Positions 37,021 through 49,288 of a stretch of 64,000 nucleotides of DNA are shown here, piece by piece. Origin of the DNA: Metallyticus violacea (Eukaryota; Arthropoda; Insecta; Mantodea; Metallyticidae); contig CM060843.1 of assembly GCA_030762175.1 (NCBI GenBank), positions 119,714,869-119,778,868 on the forward strand, read 5' to 3'. Both the position numbers and the translations under genes were made by a program. The notes under the pieces are model-generated. The model was not told the DNA's origin and did not search any database. It saw nothing but the letters and a program-made list of their open reading frames with translations. The stretch's first letter is position 1, and each line of letters begins with the position of its first letter.

Positions 37021-39084
37021 GAGACTACCTTTCTTCATCCATGCAGCTGTTAAACCCAAGTGGATAGATATGCTCGCAAAACCACCCAGGTTGATTTGAA
37101 TCCAAACTGTTAAGAGAAAGACTTAAAAATGAAAACCCGAAACACCCACGAAAGCTGCAGGATGTAGCGTAATTCTGAGAGCCAAGAGAGCATAAACACC
37201 TGCCGCTTAAGTTTACAGCAATACTTGTCATTGTGGATGTTGTTTCTTGCAGTTGATTTTGAGATGCGTAATCACACATAAGTTGAATAAAAACATTTGG
37301 TTTTGTATGCTATAAAATATTACTGCTCTGAAGACATAAGTCTTTGCTCCGTATAAATCAATGCCGATCGACCAGCTAAATCCCTCTGAAATACTCTATA
37401 TTATTCCTAATTTCAAAAGTATTTATTATTATAAAATACATTAATAAATTTAAACCCTAATGATTGTTGGATCTAATATAAATGCTTTATCTCTTAACTG
37501 CTCAGAGATAAATATACACCCTTTGCCTCAAAATATACTAGCGTTAAAATACTCTAACTCATTCCTACAAAAAGGATTAATCCAAGTAGTGGACATTCTC
37601 AATGAGACTTAAACAATTAAGAAATTAATTAAGAAATTAATACTAATAACCTAGTACGATATTAAGATAATTAGCCCTCTTATAGACCTTAAGCAAATTC
37701 TTGCTAGCGAGCTAGATCCTATATATTTTAAGACACATTATAATAATTTATAAAGAATTAGAAATTGTTGGACATCATATTCGAATAGAATATGTAATAT
37801 TCAAGGTGTATTTTTGAGAATGGGTTTTATTGCCGTCTGTCTGACACAGCTGTTCATAGTTTTTTTTTTCGCCATTACATGGCTAGATATTAAATTTTTC
37901 TATGTATATTGAGAGAGAGAATTAAATAAAATTGACTAGCTTAAGGATAAAAGGCCAAAGTGTGTAGCGTTTGTTTCCTTATTATCCATAAATCAGCAAT
38001 AATTTTATAGCATGTGATTAGACCAAGTATTAGTAAAAAGGTTTTTGTGATGCATATCGGAAATTTTTTCCTTTTGAGATTTCTCTTGATTTGTTTGTCT
38101 TGAATCTAAAGTAAACTTAAATGAACCAAAAATAGATACTTTATAAAGTCTGAATATAAAATAGTTATATAAATAATCAATTTATCTGTAAAAAGTAACT
38201 TAAACATTGTATGTGATGTAAATAAGTCAAAAAATTAACGTGTGATAATTCAAAATGAAATGAGCTACTAAGCGTGTAAAATTTATGGGTTAATTTAGAA
38301 AATAATTGTGATTTATCTAAAATTGTAAAAAACACAAACAAAAATGAAACTCTTGTGACATGCTAATTGAAAATGTTGTTTAATATAAAACTATTTCTAG
38401 AAATATATTAAATGAATAAATAAAACCAAAGTGTTTAAATAATTTAAACTTAACCCATTCCTGAAAGATGCTCCAAATTATGCCGCAGCCGTTTCGTTTT
38501 AATTCGGTAAGTCGGAAAAATGGACACTTACTGAAAAATCGATCCCATAGATTTATTCAGTAGTGTTCATTAGCATCGCACGTAAAAATAAAAGATATCA
38601 CATAGAAATTCGGAATCCTTATCAGCATGCATCCTATAACCTATCCCAGGAGCACATACTGAACGATGGTGACAATCACAGATAAACTAAACGTCGCACT
38701 AAACGTCCACCACTAATCAGTTCATGTATAATGGAAACCTGCTTTGAAACGTCTTGCATGGTTCATTCGCAATGTACTTTAATCTTAAAACTTTTTAGTG
38801 AAGACCTAGTTCATCAGTTCCATTTATCGTTTTGCTTGTTTTCATTATAGGAAAGGAGATAACAATGCATTAAACAACAAAAAGTACACTCAACATAACA
38901 TAAATAATAAACTATTGAAAATTAACCGGGAGCTTCACATAAGGCAAAGACAAAATTGAGGTTATTTAATACTTTTGAGTGTGAATAATATAGTAAACAA
39001 TTTTAAGATTATAGAGCAATAAATATCTTAATAGGGCAGAAAAGTACATATTGAGCTATAATTGTTACATAGAGTTTTATTTAT

Positions 39085-39610
39085 AAACCTTGTCCGCTCA
39101 CGGGAGTTTACGTCTCTGCTACTACTTGTGCTGCAGCTGCTGGCGCCCATACTTAAATTCATTTCTTTTCCTTTTGTCATTTTCTTGAACGTCGCTATCT
39201 AAACTTAATCCTTGTCGTTATGACGGCAGTATACATTTATTCGCGATGATGACTAGGCAATAGCCTCTAGAGCAACGTGTTTTTTTGAGTAAGTGTTAAT
39301 TTAAATAACAATCAGCTAGCTGTATACTTGAAAAATTCATTCAGAATTTTCCTGATCAATTTACCTCCTTCCATAGTTGTAATTCACTATATTACGCGCC
39401 ATTTTGAATTTATTAGTTAAATGGAAAACAAACAATTAAGCAACGAAAAGGTTCAATTTTAATACAGAAAAAAACTAGATAAAATTGGTGCAAATCTTGT
39501 ACGTTCGCCAAACAAAATCACTCCCAAAATAAATATAAAAGCCAGCGATTTGAAGTATAAAATTTCTAGCAATGAAATCAGAAACACTAAAGTAGTTAAA
39601 CCCATGTGAA
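39085..39610 (+). repeat. Unclassified dispersed repeat, copy B (no SINE)
   Basis: The partner of 23370-24140. It lacks the SINE that interrupts copy A, so it represents the empty-site state of the shared sequence. Confidence 0.7.
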
Positions 39611-40029
39611 TCAGATTGTGTAATATACTTATAGATTAAATTATTAATTTATTTAAACTAAGACCATCAAATATTCTCTCTGCACTACCAGTACACTTAA
39701 CAATATATATTTCAAAATAATATCTGATAAAAATTTAAATTAAACAACTTATAATTGTATTTAACCCAGGAAGGACGGCAAAATTCCCCGAGAATTTAAG
39801 ACAATATTCGCATTTTTGCAAGAGGAGTTAAAGTACGGGAACCGCGACTGCAGCACGCTTAGTAGTTGAGATTTCAACCTTCGAGTGAGCAGACAAGCTT
39901 TATAACTTAAGCCTGCTACATGGTAAGCTTTATTGCTTAATTAATCTGCGCTCTCAACTGTTGTTATTGTAAAGGTCAACACAAGTAAACTAGTTCAGAA
40001 GTGTAAATATCTACATGACTGTAATAACA

Positions 40030-40810
40030 CGTGGTAGCATTGTGGGCATGTGGTAGGCTCACATATCCCATGAGGACATTGTCGAAAGCATTTCCTGCAA
40101 ACTTGATGCGAGATTACGTAAGACAAATAAAGATGTTGGAAAAACTATATCGGATTTTTTACATATTCCCAGCAAATCCATTCCGAGTCGTAACCAGTAT
40201 TGTGGCGGAAATGTACATTCCAGCCAGCAAACGGACATGATGCAGGATTTCAACATCGTTCAGCTGCCAAAAAACAGCTACTTTATGAACAGAGAATTTC
40301 GCGTGGGTTTCGCGTTGCAGGGACCTCCAGAATTGTGGATGTTACTCTGTGGTGGGCGTATTTGGTTGGATAGGTATTTGTTGGCTCTGGCAGATTAGTG
40401 AAAATTACACCCAATATGGATACACACAAATACATTGAACATCTTCAGGAAGTATTTCTACCCAATATTAGGGCTATCTTTCCCATCTAAAAGGTTCTAA
40501 CAATCCAGTAAATATACAACAATAGCTCTCTGCATATCATACACGTAACTCTGGCCTTTTCCCAAGAATATCCAGAAATCAATTTAATTGGCCCCCCCAA
40601 ATCTCCTTATAACACCATAATAATGTTTGGGCAAGGATGGTGATTACATGAATACCTTCACAAGAGAGAACGAGGCCATCATTACTAGAACACTGCCCCA
40701 AAGTATGAACAGACTTGTTTAATGAACCAGAGTTTCTGCAGCGCCTTTTAGATTCAATTATCAGGGGATTCCACGCAGTTATTTATACAATTGTGTTTGG
40801 AATGGGTATT
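40030..40810 (+). pseudogene. Tc1-type transposase relic
   Basis: Conceptual + strand blocks in order: LQGPPELWMLLCGGRIW (resembling the GGSVMVWGGI region), then ITPNMDTHKYIEHLQEVF, then LPNIRAIFPI, then IYNNSSLHIIHVTLAFSQEY (QDNxPxHxAxxVxxWFxE), then PEINLIGPPKSPYNTI (PEIxxxxWPxxSPDLNPI). This is the catalytic core order of Tc1/IS630 transposases. The second Asp is replaced by Asn in YNNSS, and frameshifts and stops break the frame. The open frame at 40031-40240 lies N-terminal to these blocks and is not clearly homologous. Confidence 0.78.
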
Positions 40811-42263
40811 AGATCCATAACAGCAATATATCATTTTTATTATATATCATAATCTTTATTCGGAAGCTCATATTTAATTAAACTGCAGAATGGTTTACAA
40901 TCACGTTTTATTTTACTTAATTGCGCTAGTCATTAATACTTCAATTTATAGGCATCTTAACTTTTAGGCGCAGCTTTTGTTGCAGCGGTTATCCCGAATT
41001 CCGCCCTGAAGCCATTGACCGTGTCTATATACAGTGCAACTGGTTATACCTTTCCCCGCGGCGCAAGGTTTGTAAGTAATGAGCCTCTTCAATTGGATTG
41101 CGTATAGTTAGTTGTATGATTGGTTTGTTTTATTGTTTACCCTCCCGCTAATCACAGATTCGGCAGCCGCTAACGAACAGAACTGAATCGCACGGTATAA
41201 ACAGCCACCCACTTCTCCCAAAGCACGTAAATTGTCCGGTAGGTCTTAGAAAGAAACAAGGTAGGTAACGGTATTTGTTTTACAAACTATATACATTCAA
41301 TTTTACAAGATAACCTACCGCATGGGTCTAGAGATCGTACATACTACTATATGACACCGGCGTACAATATTACTGTACGATAGGAATATTTACATTAAAC
41401 TATTAAAAAATATATTACACGAAAAAACACATACATACTTTCTGTGGCTTTACATTACATTTATACATTGTTTAAACGCATCAGCTTCTAATTAGGGGCA
41501 CTTTACAGAAAAACTTAACCCGGATTTCACTAATTTTCTTCCTACGCAAGCAAGTTCAACCTGCCCTTATTCGAGTATGTGAACTTGACTCCAAGGCTCA
41601 CTCCCCTATGTTTTATGTTTGGACAATGTGCCAGAATATATTAATCTTCCATATTTTGCGGATCTATAAAGCGAACTTTAAAACGTAAAATACAAATGTA
41701 ATACTGCGGAAACTATGTAAAGAGATTTCTTTGCCCATTAATTCATTACAGGTTTTAATGCGGCCAGCCTTAATTAAATTAACTGAATGAATAGAAATGA
41801 AAGCTCTTAATTTCGTGGCTGGATGCACACCATTGGATCAGGAAAGAAGCCCATATATAACATGAATTAAGTGTAGAAGAGGTAACTACGCTAGTAAAAT
41901 ATGCATAAAATTGGGAACATATTTAGAAAATGCCAGATTACACAATAAAAGAGCATTCCAATATACTCCAAGGCAATATATATAGCGGTTGATTTTATAC
42001 AGAAGGCCATATAAATTTTGAAGCGTAATGGGCCAAGATATCTGATCCTTTTATCAATTATGATAAGAACCAGACAATTTTGATAAAAGCAATTAAAAAT
42101 ATAAACGCCATAAATAGAATGGAAGTAGAGGGAATGATAGTCGCGACACACTTTACTGTAAAAATCCTAAATGTGGTATATCAACTTTAAGGCCATAAGA
42201 AAGGTTAATGACCATTAGTGTTACCGTATTAAAATGTAAAGAAATTATGCTTGCTTACAACTT

Positions 42264-42405
42264 CCAGCTCACTTAATCTACTTCTGTGCTCTTCCTCCTC
42301 CTGTTTTCTTCCCGGCCCCATAACTTACATTGCAGTATATGTTCAATATGATTCTGTGGCGTTTTTGAGATATTGTAGAAAACGTCTGTAGATTAAATGA
42401 GCTGG
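42264..42405. repeat. Short inverted repeat
   Basis: ccagctcacttaatctac (42264-42281) and gtagattaaatgagctgg (42388-42405) are complementary at 17 of 18 positions, with a spacer of about 106 bp. It could be the ends of a small non-autonomous element, but no flanking duplication was found. Confidence 0.5.
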
Positions 42406-43911
42406 AGAATGGTGAGGAAGGTGCTGGTTACCAGCATTCGCGCCAGACTCAAAGAACACAACTGTATGTACAACATTTCAGACGCAGTGATAGCTTCTCC
42501 GAGGAGATTGCGTCACAAATCTGTAAATTACTATGTATTGTGTGTAAAAAAATAATGTTAAAATTTGGAAATGCAAGTCCCGGTATAGGTAACCAGGGGC
42601 AGGGGAGGAGTATTGCAGATTTTATTTCATTTTATTTTTTATTTCTTTTATTTTGTTTCCATTGATTTACGTTCCACATTCACTGCTGCCTCCATACAAA
42701 CTGTTGCAAAATGAAGTCCTGCTAACTATTTACAGACACTTTAGAGAGATGAGTTCTTGAAATCTGAATCAAACAAAATTTGGTATCTTCTCTATAGTCT
42801 GGGTATATATGCCATGGATATAAAGTGAGAAAAAGTTACAATATGAGAAAAAGTAAAAGTATCATCTAAAATGTAGAGAAGAGCAGCGTCTAAGATGAAT
42901 GGAATATCTTGGGCACAAATCGAATATGGGCTTCCATTTCGGGCACTAGACACTAAATCTAATAAAAATTTTCAAAGTAATAATTCTCAGGTTACAGAGG
43001 ACGTTAATCGTTGAGGAAAGACTGATCTCATCCTAAGCTATACTTTCCCAATCATTAATCTTACTGTTGGTACGTTCATCAAGAACAGTTCTTCCATTGA
43101 AACAGAATTTTTGTTGTTAACGTTTACTCCTTCCTACATGGAAAAAGTATAACCTCTTAGCAAGGGCCTGATACCTTCATGTTACATAATTCCATAATTA
43201 AATGCTAAAATACTGTAAGCGGGATTCCCCGGGTCAAAGCAAGGTCACTTCGGCAAGATATTTCGTACATTGGAAGTGAGCAACTTTAAGTGTATCGCGA
43301 CTTGCGTGTGCCGCATATATGACGTGCTATATGCAAATCCCCGGAAATAAAATATGGGTTAAGTGGCACGACAGCTTACCTGAGCAAGCTAGCGGCCACT
43401 GCATCGATCTGTACTTCAAACGAGAACGCTATACATTTTTCATTATGTAGACTGCGTTCACTTTTGGACAAATGCTATTACAACATCAAAAGAAGAAGTT
43501 GATGATTGTGCATGAAGGATGTACTAAGTTGCAATAACGAACCCAATAAATAACATGTAGCAACCTGAAATATTTAAAGGCAAGTTAGAAAACTTATTTT
43601 ATCCTTTCAGCTATTTCTTCACACTTAGGTTACTTATTTTCTAATAACACGCGCATTGATAAATTGCCTTTGTAAGTAATTACAGCTAGCTCTAAATTTC
43701 ATTTGTATACATGGGTTTCATAGTATTTCATCTCTCCTTTTTGATCAAGACAACCCAGTCGTCGCTATTCTGAGCCAATGAAATGACATTCTAAAAACAG
43801 AGGAATGTTATTTTGCGTTTATTTGATGAGTTTTTACTTATGCAAAAAATAGTTTAATGTTATTTTTTGCAATAATGTGTCATTGCTAATATCGCTAAGA
43901 TTGGACCATTT

Positions 43912-44170
43912 TTTTATTTAGTTTATTTACGGACTCACTTTAACATCTCAGGTCACCAGCGTCCTATTCAATTCAGGGCGTGAAACGGCCGATCAATTTT
44001 GCTCAGAGGCCTCTTCTTTCAGGCTTGAGTTTCTTGTACGCGCCGTATATATACGGCACGAAACCCATGGCTTTACTTCCCTTTCGAAGGAAGGCATATT
44101 TAGGATTTTTACTCCCGAAAAAACCTATCGACTCTGGCCGGGATTGAACCCGCGATCTTGGATTTACGAA
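43912..44170 (-). mobile_element. SINE family 1, copy 8
   Basis: A reverse copy from the tail (rc of gtaaataaac) through the body to a B box rc gggttcaatcccgg near 44145. It stops at the anticodon region, so the head is truncated. Confidence 0.88.
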
Positions 44171-44218
44171 GTTTGAACCAGAGTATATTTAATGGTTCGA
44201 TGGCATACTTGCTTAGAG

Positions 44219-44448
44219 GCTGCTCGACAGGTGGCCTAGTGGTAACCATATTTGTCTCGTAGGCCCAAGATCGCGGATTCAATCTCGAACAGGGTCGATG
44301 GATTTTTTTCGGGCGTAAAAATCTAAGTTTGGCTTCCTTCGAAAGGGAGGTAAAACAGTATGGCACGTAAAAGAACCTCAAGACTACAGTAAGAGATCGG
44401 AGCAAAATTTATCAGCTGTTTCAGGCAAATAGCCCAAATAAATAAAAA
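44219..44448 (+). mobile_element. SINE family 1, copy 9, head to head with copy 8
   Basis: A forward copy with an A-box-like gtggcctagtgg and B box ggattcaatctc. The body is shortened at cacgtaaaagaacctcaag and the tail is aaataaataaa. Only about 48 bp separate it from the oppositely oriented copy 8. Confidence 0.87.
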
Positions 44449-44833
44449 TTCTCGACAATGACTTGGAATACCCTTAATTTTGTTAATTAGCTGCAATTAG
44501 ACATGTATCGAGTAAAAGCATTGCCGTTCACAAAAAAAAAAAAAAATAAAAACATAACAGGAACGTTACAAAATACACAATGTAATAATAGTAATGAGCA
44601 AATAACTGCTAAACAAATACTGACGCAGAAGTAACAGAAATCTACAGCACCTAAATTCAGCGAATTCTAAAGATGAACATTGAAAGGTAGGAAGGTGCGG
44701 TACATTTTCAGTCTAGTACCTAAGCGGTTAAATTGGGCCAACAGCTCTTTACAATTTTCATATGAGTAGGACTCGGAAGATTAGATCCATCCATGTTGAC
44801 AAATGCGAACAGACTGTTTTTGACTAACTCTTC

Positions 44834-44855
44834 TTTTTTTTTTTTTTTTTTTTTT
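44834..44855 (+). repeat. Poly-T run (22 bases)
   Basis: A pure T tract. It may be the reverse-oriented poly-A tail of an old insertion, but no body is recognised beside it. Confidence 0.9.
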
Positions 44856-45458
44856 GGCTTAGCGACCATGGGGATTTTCTAAAAATGGATATGGAAGTTC
44901 GAGTTCTAATATATCTTAAATTGCTTGGCCTAGAACGTTCAAAAACCTTTTCATTCTAATCTCATTTTTCTTGAAATCCATAGGCTTGGTTTCATTTGTA
45001 AAAATGTTTAGTTGTTTTAGAATTGTTTGAATCGTTTTATAGACTACACTGATGCTCCCTTGTCTGAAATAGAGCATATCAAAAGAACCTAATGTTTCAG
45101 AAACTTTTGCTGTGGTAATTTGGGTGATTCGTCCCGCATAATTTCACACTTACGGAATAATAAAGAAACCTTTTCGTGTACCTCTTTCTCCGAAACCAGT
45201 TAGAAACCACTGAATTTTGTGCGTATATATATAAAGAATAAAACAATTGCTTTGAATGTGGATTTTAACACATAGAACAGAAAAAAATGTGTAATGCTTA
45301 GTTATTAATAATAAGTATTGTACTTTTCCTTGATCCTCGGAGAACGGCTTTTGTGTGGTCAAAACATACAATACACATGTTCTGATTAAATGTTAGGCTG
45401 TCACAGGTGTTGAAGTAGGAGCAAAGTCTGCCTACTGAGGCTTGCTAGCTCTCGCTCC

Positions 45459-45484
45459 TTTTTTTTTTTTTTTTTTTTTTTTTT
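45459..45484 (+). repeat. Poly-T run (26 bases)
   Basis: A pure T tract with a CTCGCTCC flank and no recognised element beside it. Confidence 0.9.
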
Positions 45485-46286
45485 AACTTCAGTGTGATAA
45501 ACTTGTTAAATAAAGTGTGTGGAGAATTTGGCAGTCTGTTGGGCAGTAGAAAAATATCTGGCAGAAAAGTTTGTTTCTAGTATGACAGAATGCTATATCC
45601 TTTACCCAATACTTGCATTTGCAAGTTAGCACGGAACCCTAGCACAACTTGTCAGTAATCTCCATAATTATTATGGCTATTGCAGACCATGACTTATCTC
45701 ACGAACTGATCTATCTCAACGTCGCCCACTCTGCTGATTCACTACCCCTCCTTGTAACGGCAGGACTGAGACCTTGGTAATCCAGTTCTTAGAATACAAG
45801 GGATTATATCATTCAAGTCACTGTATATATCGGGGAGACATTCTTGAAATGACTGGAAATTAAAGTAGATATAATCTCATTTTCTTCTCTCTGAAAAGGA
45901 AAATGGCACATAACTTTAGGTACTCGGACTCCAGACTCACTTGTGATATCATTCGGTATTTCAAAGTTGGCAGGAATGGAAACTTATGAAAAGAGAATAA
46001 ATATCTCAGTGAAAGGTAGAAACCGTTGTGAGCCTTCTGTGTGCAGTGAGGAAGCAAAGTAGAAAGTTGGTATTGCTATATTAAACGCCATATTTAGTTT
46101 TGTTGAGTTTCGTTAGTCGTTTTCGTGTAAGTCGCTCTGGAGAGGAATTATTGCTCACATTGAAATGTGGCTCTATACTGATCAATATACTACAATACAA
46201 CATTCACTATGGGTACACTTTAATTAAGATCTGGAGAGCCTGCAATAACACTTTCATCTATAAGGTTCATCAGAATACACACATTA

Positions 46287-46575
46287 TTTCTCGGTCCTGT
46301 TCTAGTGATAATCGTACTTGCCTTGTAAACTCAAGATAGCGGGTTCAATCCCGGGCAGGATCGATGGATTCCTTCGGGCCTAAAATCCTAAGCATGGCTT
46401 CCTTCGGAAGGGAAGTAAAGCCATGGTTCCCATGTCGTATATTTATGGCACGCAAAAGAATCTCAAGCCTGAAAGAAGAGACTTCTGAGCAAAATTTATC
46501 GGCTGTTTCACGCCATGAATTGAATGGGACCCTGATGGTCTAAGATATTAAAAGCGTCCGTAAATAAAACAAATC
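46287..46575 (+). mobile_element. SINE family 1, copy 10, with target duplication
   Basis: A forward full-length copy: tcggtcctg start, gataatcgtacttgcc, perfect B box gggttcaatcccg, complete body and a GTAAATAAAAC tail. The duplication acacacatta lies at 46277-46286 and about 46587-46596. Confidence 0.92.
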
Positions 46576-46847
46576 CACAAAAGCACACACACATTAACTG
46601 TCGTACCTTACAGAAAAGAAATGCTGTGCCTATCACTTAAAAAACTCCATGAGTATATTTCTGGTAAAGAGTCGAACTGAATGTGAGACCACCACAGGCT
46701 GTTGATATGTCATTAGTTATGTGAATTTTGTACGCCGCAGTCCTTTTTATCAAACCACTTGAAAAATATAATCTTAGATTAGGTTTAAGTACAAGCATAT
46801 TTATTTGGAGCTTACGAACAAGTGGTTAAATTAAATTCAGGCAGGGA

Positions 46848-46954
46848 TTTTTTTTGTTTGTATATTTACGGACACATTTTAACATTTAAGGTCATCAGCG
46901 TCCCATTCAAATTAAGGAGTGAAACGGCCGACAAATTTTGCTCAGAGGCCTCTT
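46848..46954 (-). mobile_element. SINE family 1, copy 11, 3' fragment only
   Basis: Contains only the 3' part (rc of gaggcctctgagcaaaatttgtcggccgtttcac to the tail). The 5' two thirds are missing, which is typical of abortive target-primed reverse transcription. Confidence 0.87.
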
Positions 46955-47074
46955 AATACATGTGTGCCCATGAAAGAGACCTTTTAAATAAAGTAATCGC
47001 AACCGCAGAAATTTCACTGTAAGAGTTAGAGTGATTTCAAATGCAGTCCTGAATGCACCCACATTAAAAATGAA

Positions 47075-47400
47075 AATATGAGGAGTGTCCAGTAAAGATT
47101 GATTTTTATATATATAAACAACGTACCTTTACTCGTCCTCATAATTTTGATGATATTTCTCAAAGTAGTCCCCGATGGATGCAATGCACCTGTTCCAACG
47201 TTTCTGCCAGTCTTCAAAAACATGCTGAAAATTATATTTTGACAGGTCCTTCAGAATCGTCTCCGTAGCCTTCACCAAGGCTTCTAATGAAAAAATGTCT
47301 CCCAAGCAAGGGTTTCTTCAATTTTGGGAAAAGGAAAAATTCCCACTGGCCTAAATATGGACTTTAGGATGGGTGGGGGACACGCTTCACATTAATTTCT
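47075..47400 (-). pseudogene. mariner transposase relic, C-terminal region
   Basis: The minus strand ends with HVFEDWQKRWNRCIASIGDYF, a near-consensus mariner C-terminus (CFEDWKKRWHKCIxxxGDYFEG), followed by a stop at about 47138. Upstream, SLEALVKATETILKDL continues in frame; before that, in another frame, FPFPKIEETLAWETFF matches LFPKLKxxLxGxRF, with a decayed SPDL region before it (PPPILKSIF). At least one frameshift and further stops break the gene. Sequence to about 47700 may belong to the same element but cannot be aligned by eye. Confidence 0.82.
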
Positions 47401-49248
47401 GTGACATATTTAACAACAAAATTTTCAATGTGCGACCGTGCAAAATCCAGCGTAATATTTTTCTGAACCGAGAAAATATGCATTTTGCTTATTGACATGA
47501 TCGTTCAATGGTACATCACGTTCATCAAATCACCGCCAATTTTAGAGATACGCTTGCACACTGTTTGATCTTGCCATGAATATTGGCTCCTTCAGCTCAT
47601 GGAATACAATATATAACGACTTCTTTTGTAAGAATTATTTTGCATACACATTTTGGTTACCTTTTTTGACCACTCTGTACAATGCTCCAGTTGAATAGAG
47701 ATACCGACACAATATCCGTGATTTCATTCAACAGATCTATTTATTTGGGAAGAAAATAAGATTGAACGATTTGTAAATATTCTTTCTGAGCAATTATCAA
47801 AACAAAAGATATGTTAAATCCTCAATTATTTAAAGTTATTAAACCCCCCTGACATAAACCCGATTGATAATTTGTGGCAACAGCGTGGAAAAAAAACATA
47901 ATATAATACTTTATATACAAAACGGGTCTGGAAAGAGCACTCACAAACGAAATAGAAAAAAAAAGGGTTTAAGAAAAGCAAAATCTCTGATAAAATGGAT
48001 ACTAAGGAAAAGGGGTACTATGAAGTGTGAATATATGCAAGAATCTTTTCGTTCTTTCTTTTTTAAGAGCAGACTAATGCTATTTGTGGTGATTGAAAGA
48101 ATCTGAATTTTATTTTTAGTTTATTTGAAAACTTTAAGTTAGGTGCAATGTATTTAAGCCCAGTTTTAGATTTTCTTCCGATTCTATGTCCTCAAATTTG
48201 AAAAATGTAACGAGAGCTGCAGTAACCATGTGTTTCGCTGGGACTTTAACATAAGTTATTGAAATAATTTAAAAGAGTTAAACATTTTGCAATAAAAATA
48301 TACATCGAGATTGGACTTATAATCATTTTATTAGCATATATTTTTTGCTCTAAGTGGAAAAGTTTAGACATTCAAATATTCTCAGCCATCTTTGCTAATG
48401 ATCAAATAGAAATTAAAATAAAAATAAAGTGATAAAATAGATCAAATAAGAGTGATAGTCCTTCGATGTTTTAAATTATGCCTAGTGAGTTTATTTCTCT
48501 CTTTTTATTAGTTATTTCTCTTCTCACCCATAAACTTTCTGCATTGACTTCAATAAAAAGTTACTGGGTCAACACCGCATAATTTTAATTACTAGCCCGC
48601 AGAGGCGCTAGCAATATCACCTGTTTTCCGGTTTGTTCACCTCTTTTATTGTTCATGTGAAGGAAGTAGCGGTAATGTTGCAACGATGCGGGAACTAACG
48701 AACAGATATGAGTGCTGTCATTAAGATATTATGCGGGTAATTTTCAATTGCAGGCATAACGTACAAGGTGCAGAAAAGCAGGTTAATCTTTGTATGTGAT
48801 CTATTTCGTTTTCAATATATCTGTGGAATACAAATGACAAGTAAGAGATGTTTTCACCAGTTTCTTGTTAACGTTGTTGACTTCAGGTTGCACTGAATTT
48901 GAAGAAACTAACTTCAATAACTATTTTACGTTTATCTCGTATTTTTAAAGATTTTTAATCGTATATCAAAATAAAAACTTTAAATCAGTTTTTTAAAGTT
49001 TTTCTCATTTGGATGCTTAGATTCCGCGTTCTATTAGCCAGCGATGCAACCTACAATGACATTTTACAATACTTCTTGTATTCACCAAGGAAAATATATT
49101 CGATTATTTGATTAAAGAATCCTATGTTGAAAAATGGATGAAAAATTCCGTATTACAGTTTTCTAAATTTAACATTTAGTAAAATAGAGAGACAATTCTC
49201 AATGCTTTTTATACAAAGTGAACTTATACTGGTGCTTTGGCGACTAAG

Positions 49249-49252
<4 letters not shown>

Positions 49253-49286
<34 letters not shown>
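49253..49286 (+). repeat. Poly-A run (34 bases)
   Basis: A pure A tract, possibly the tail of an old retroposed sequence; no body is recognised upstream. Confidence 0.93.

Positions 49287-49288
<2 letters not shown>

Noticed and set aside
41158..41260. Exon-like island: acceptor after ctcccgctaatcacag, open frame IRQPLTNRTESHG..., two GTAGGT donors (41239 and 41261).
   Set aside because: The only open frame starts on a codon boundary, which does not fit after exon 3 (phase 2), and neither donor gives a phase that joins exon 4 without another unseen exon.
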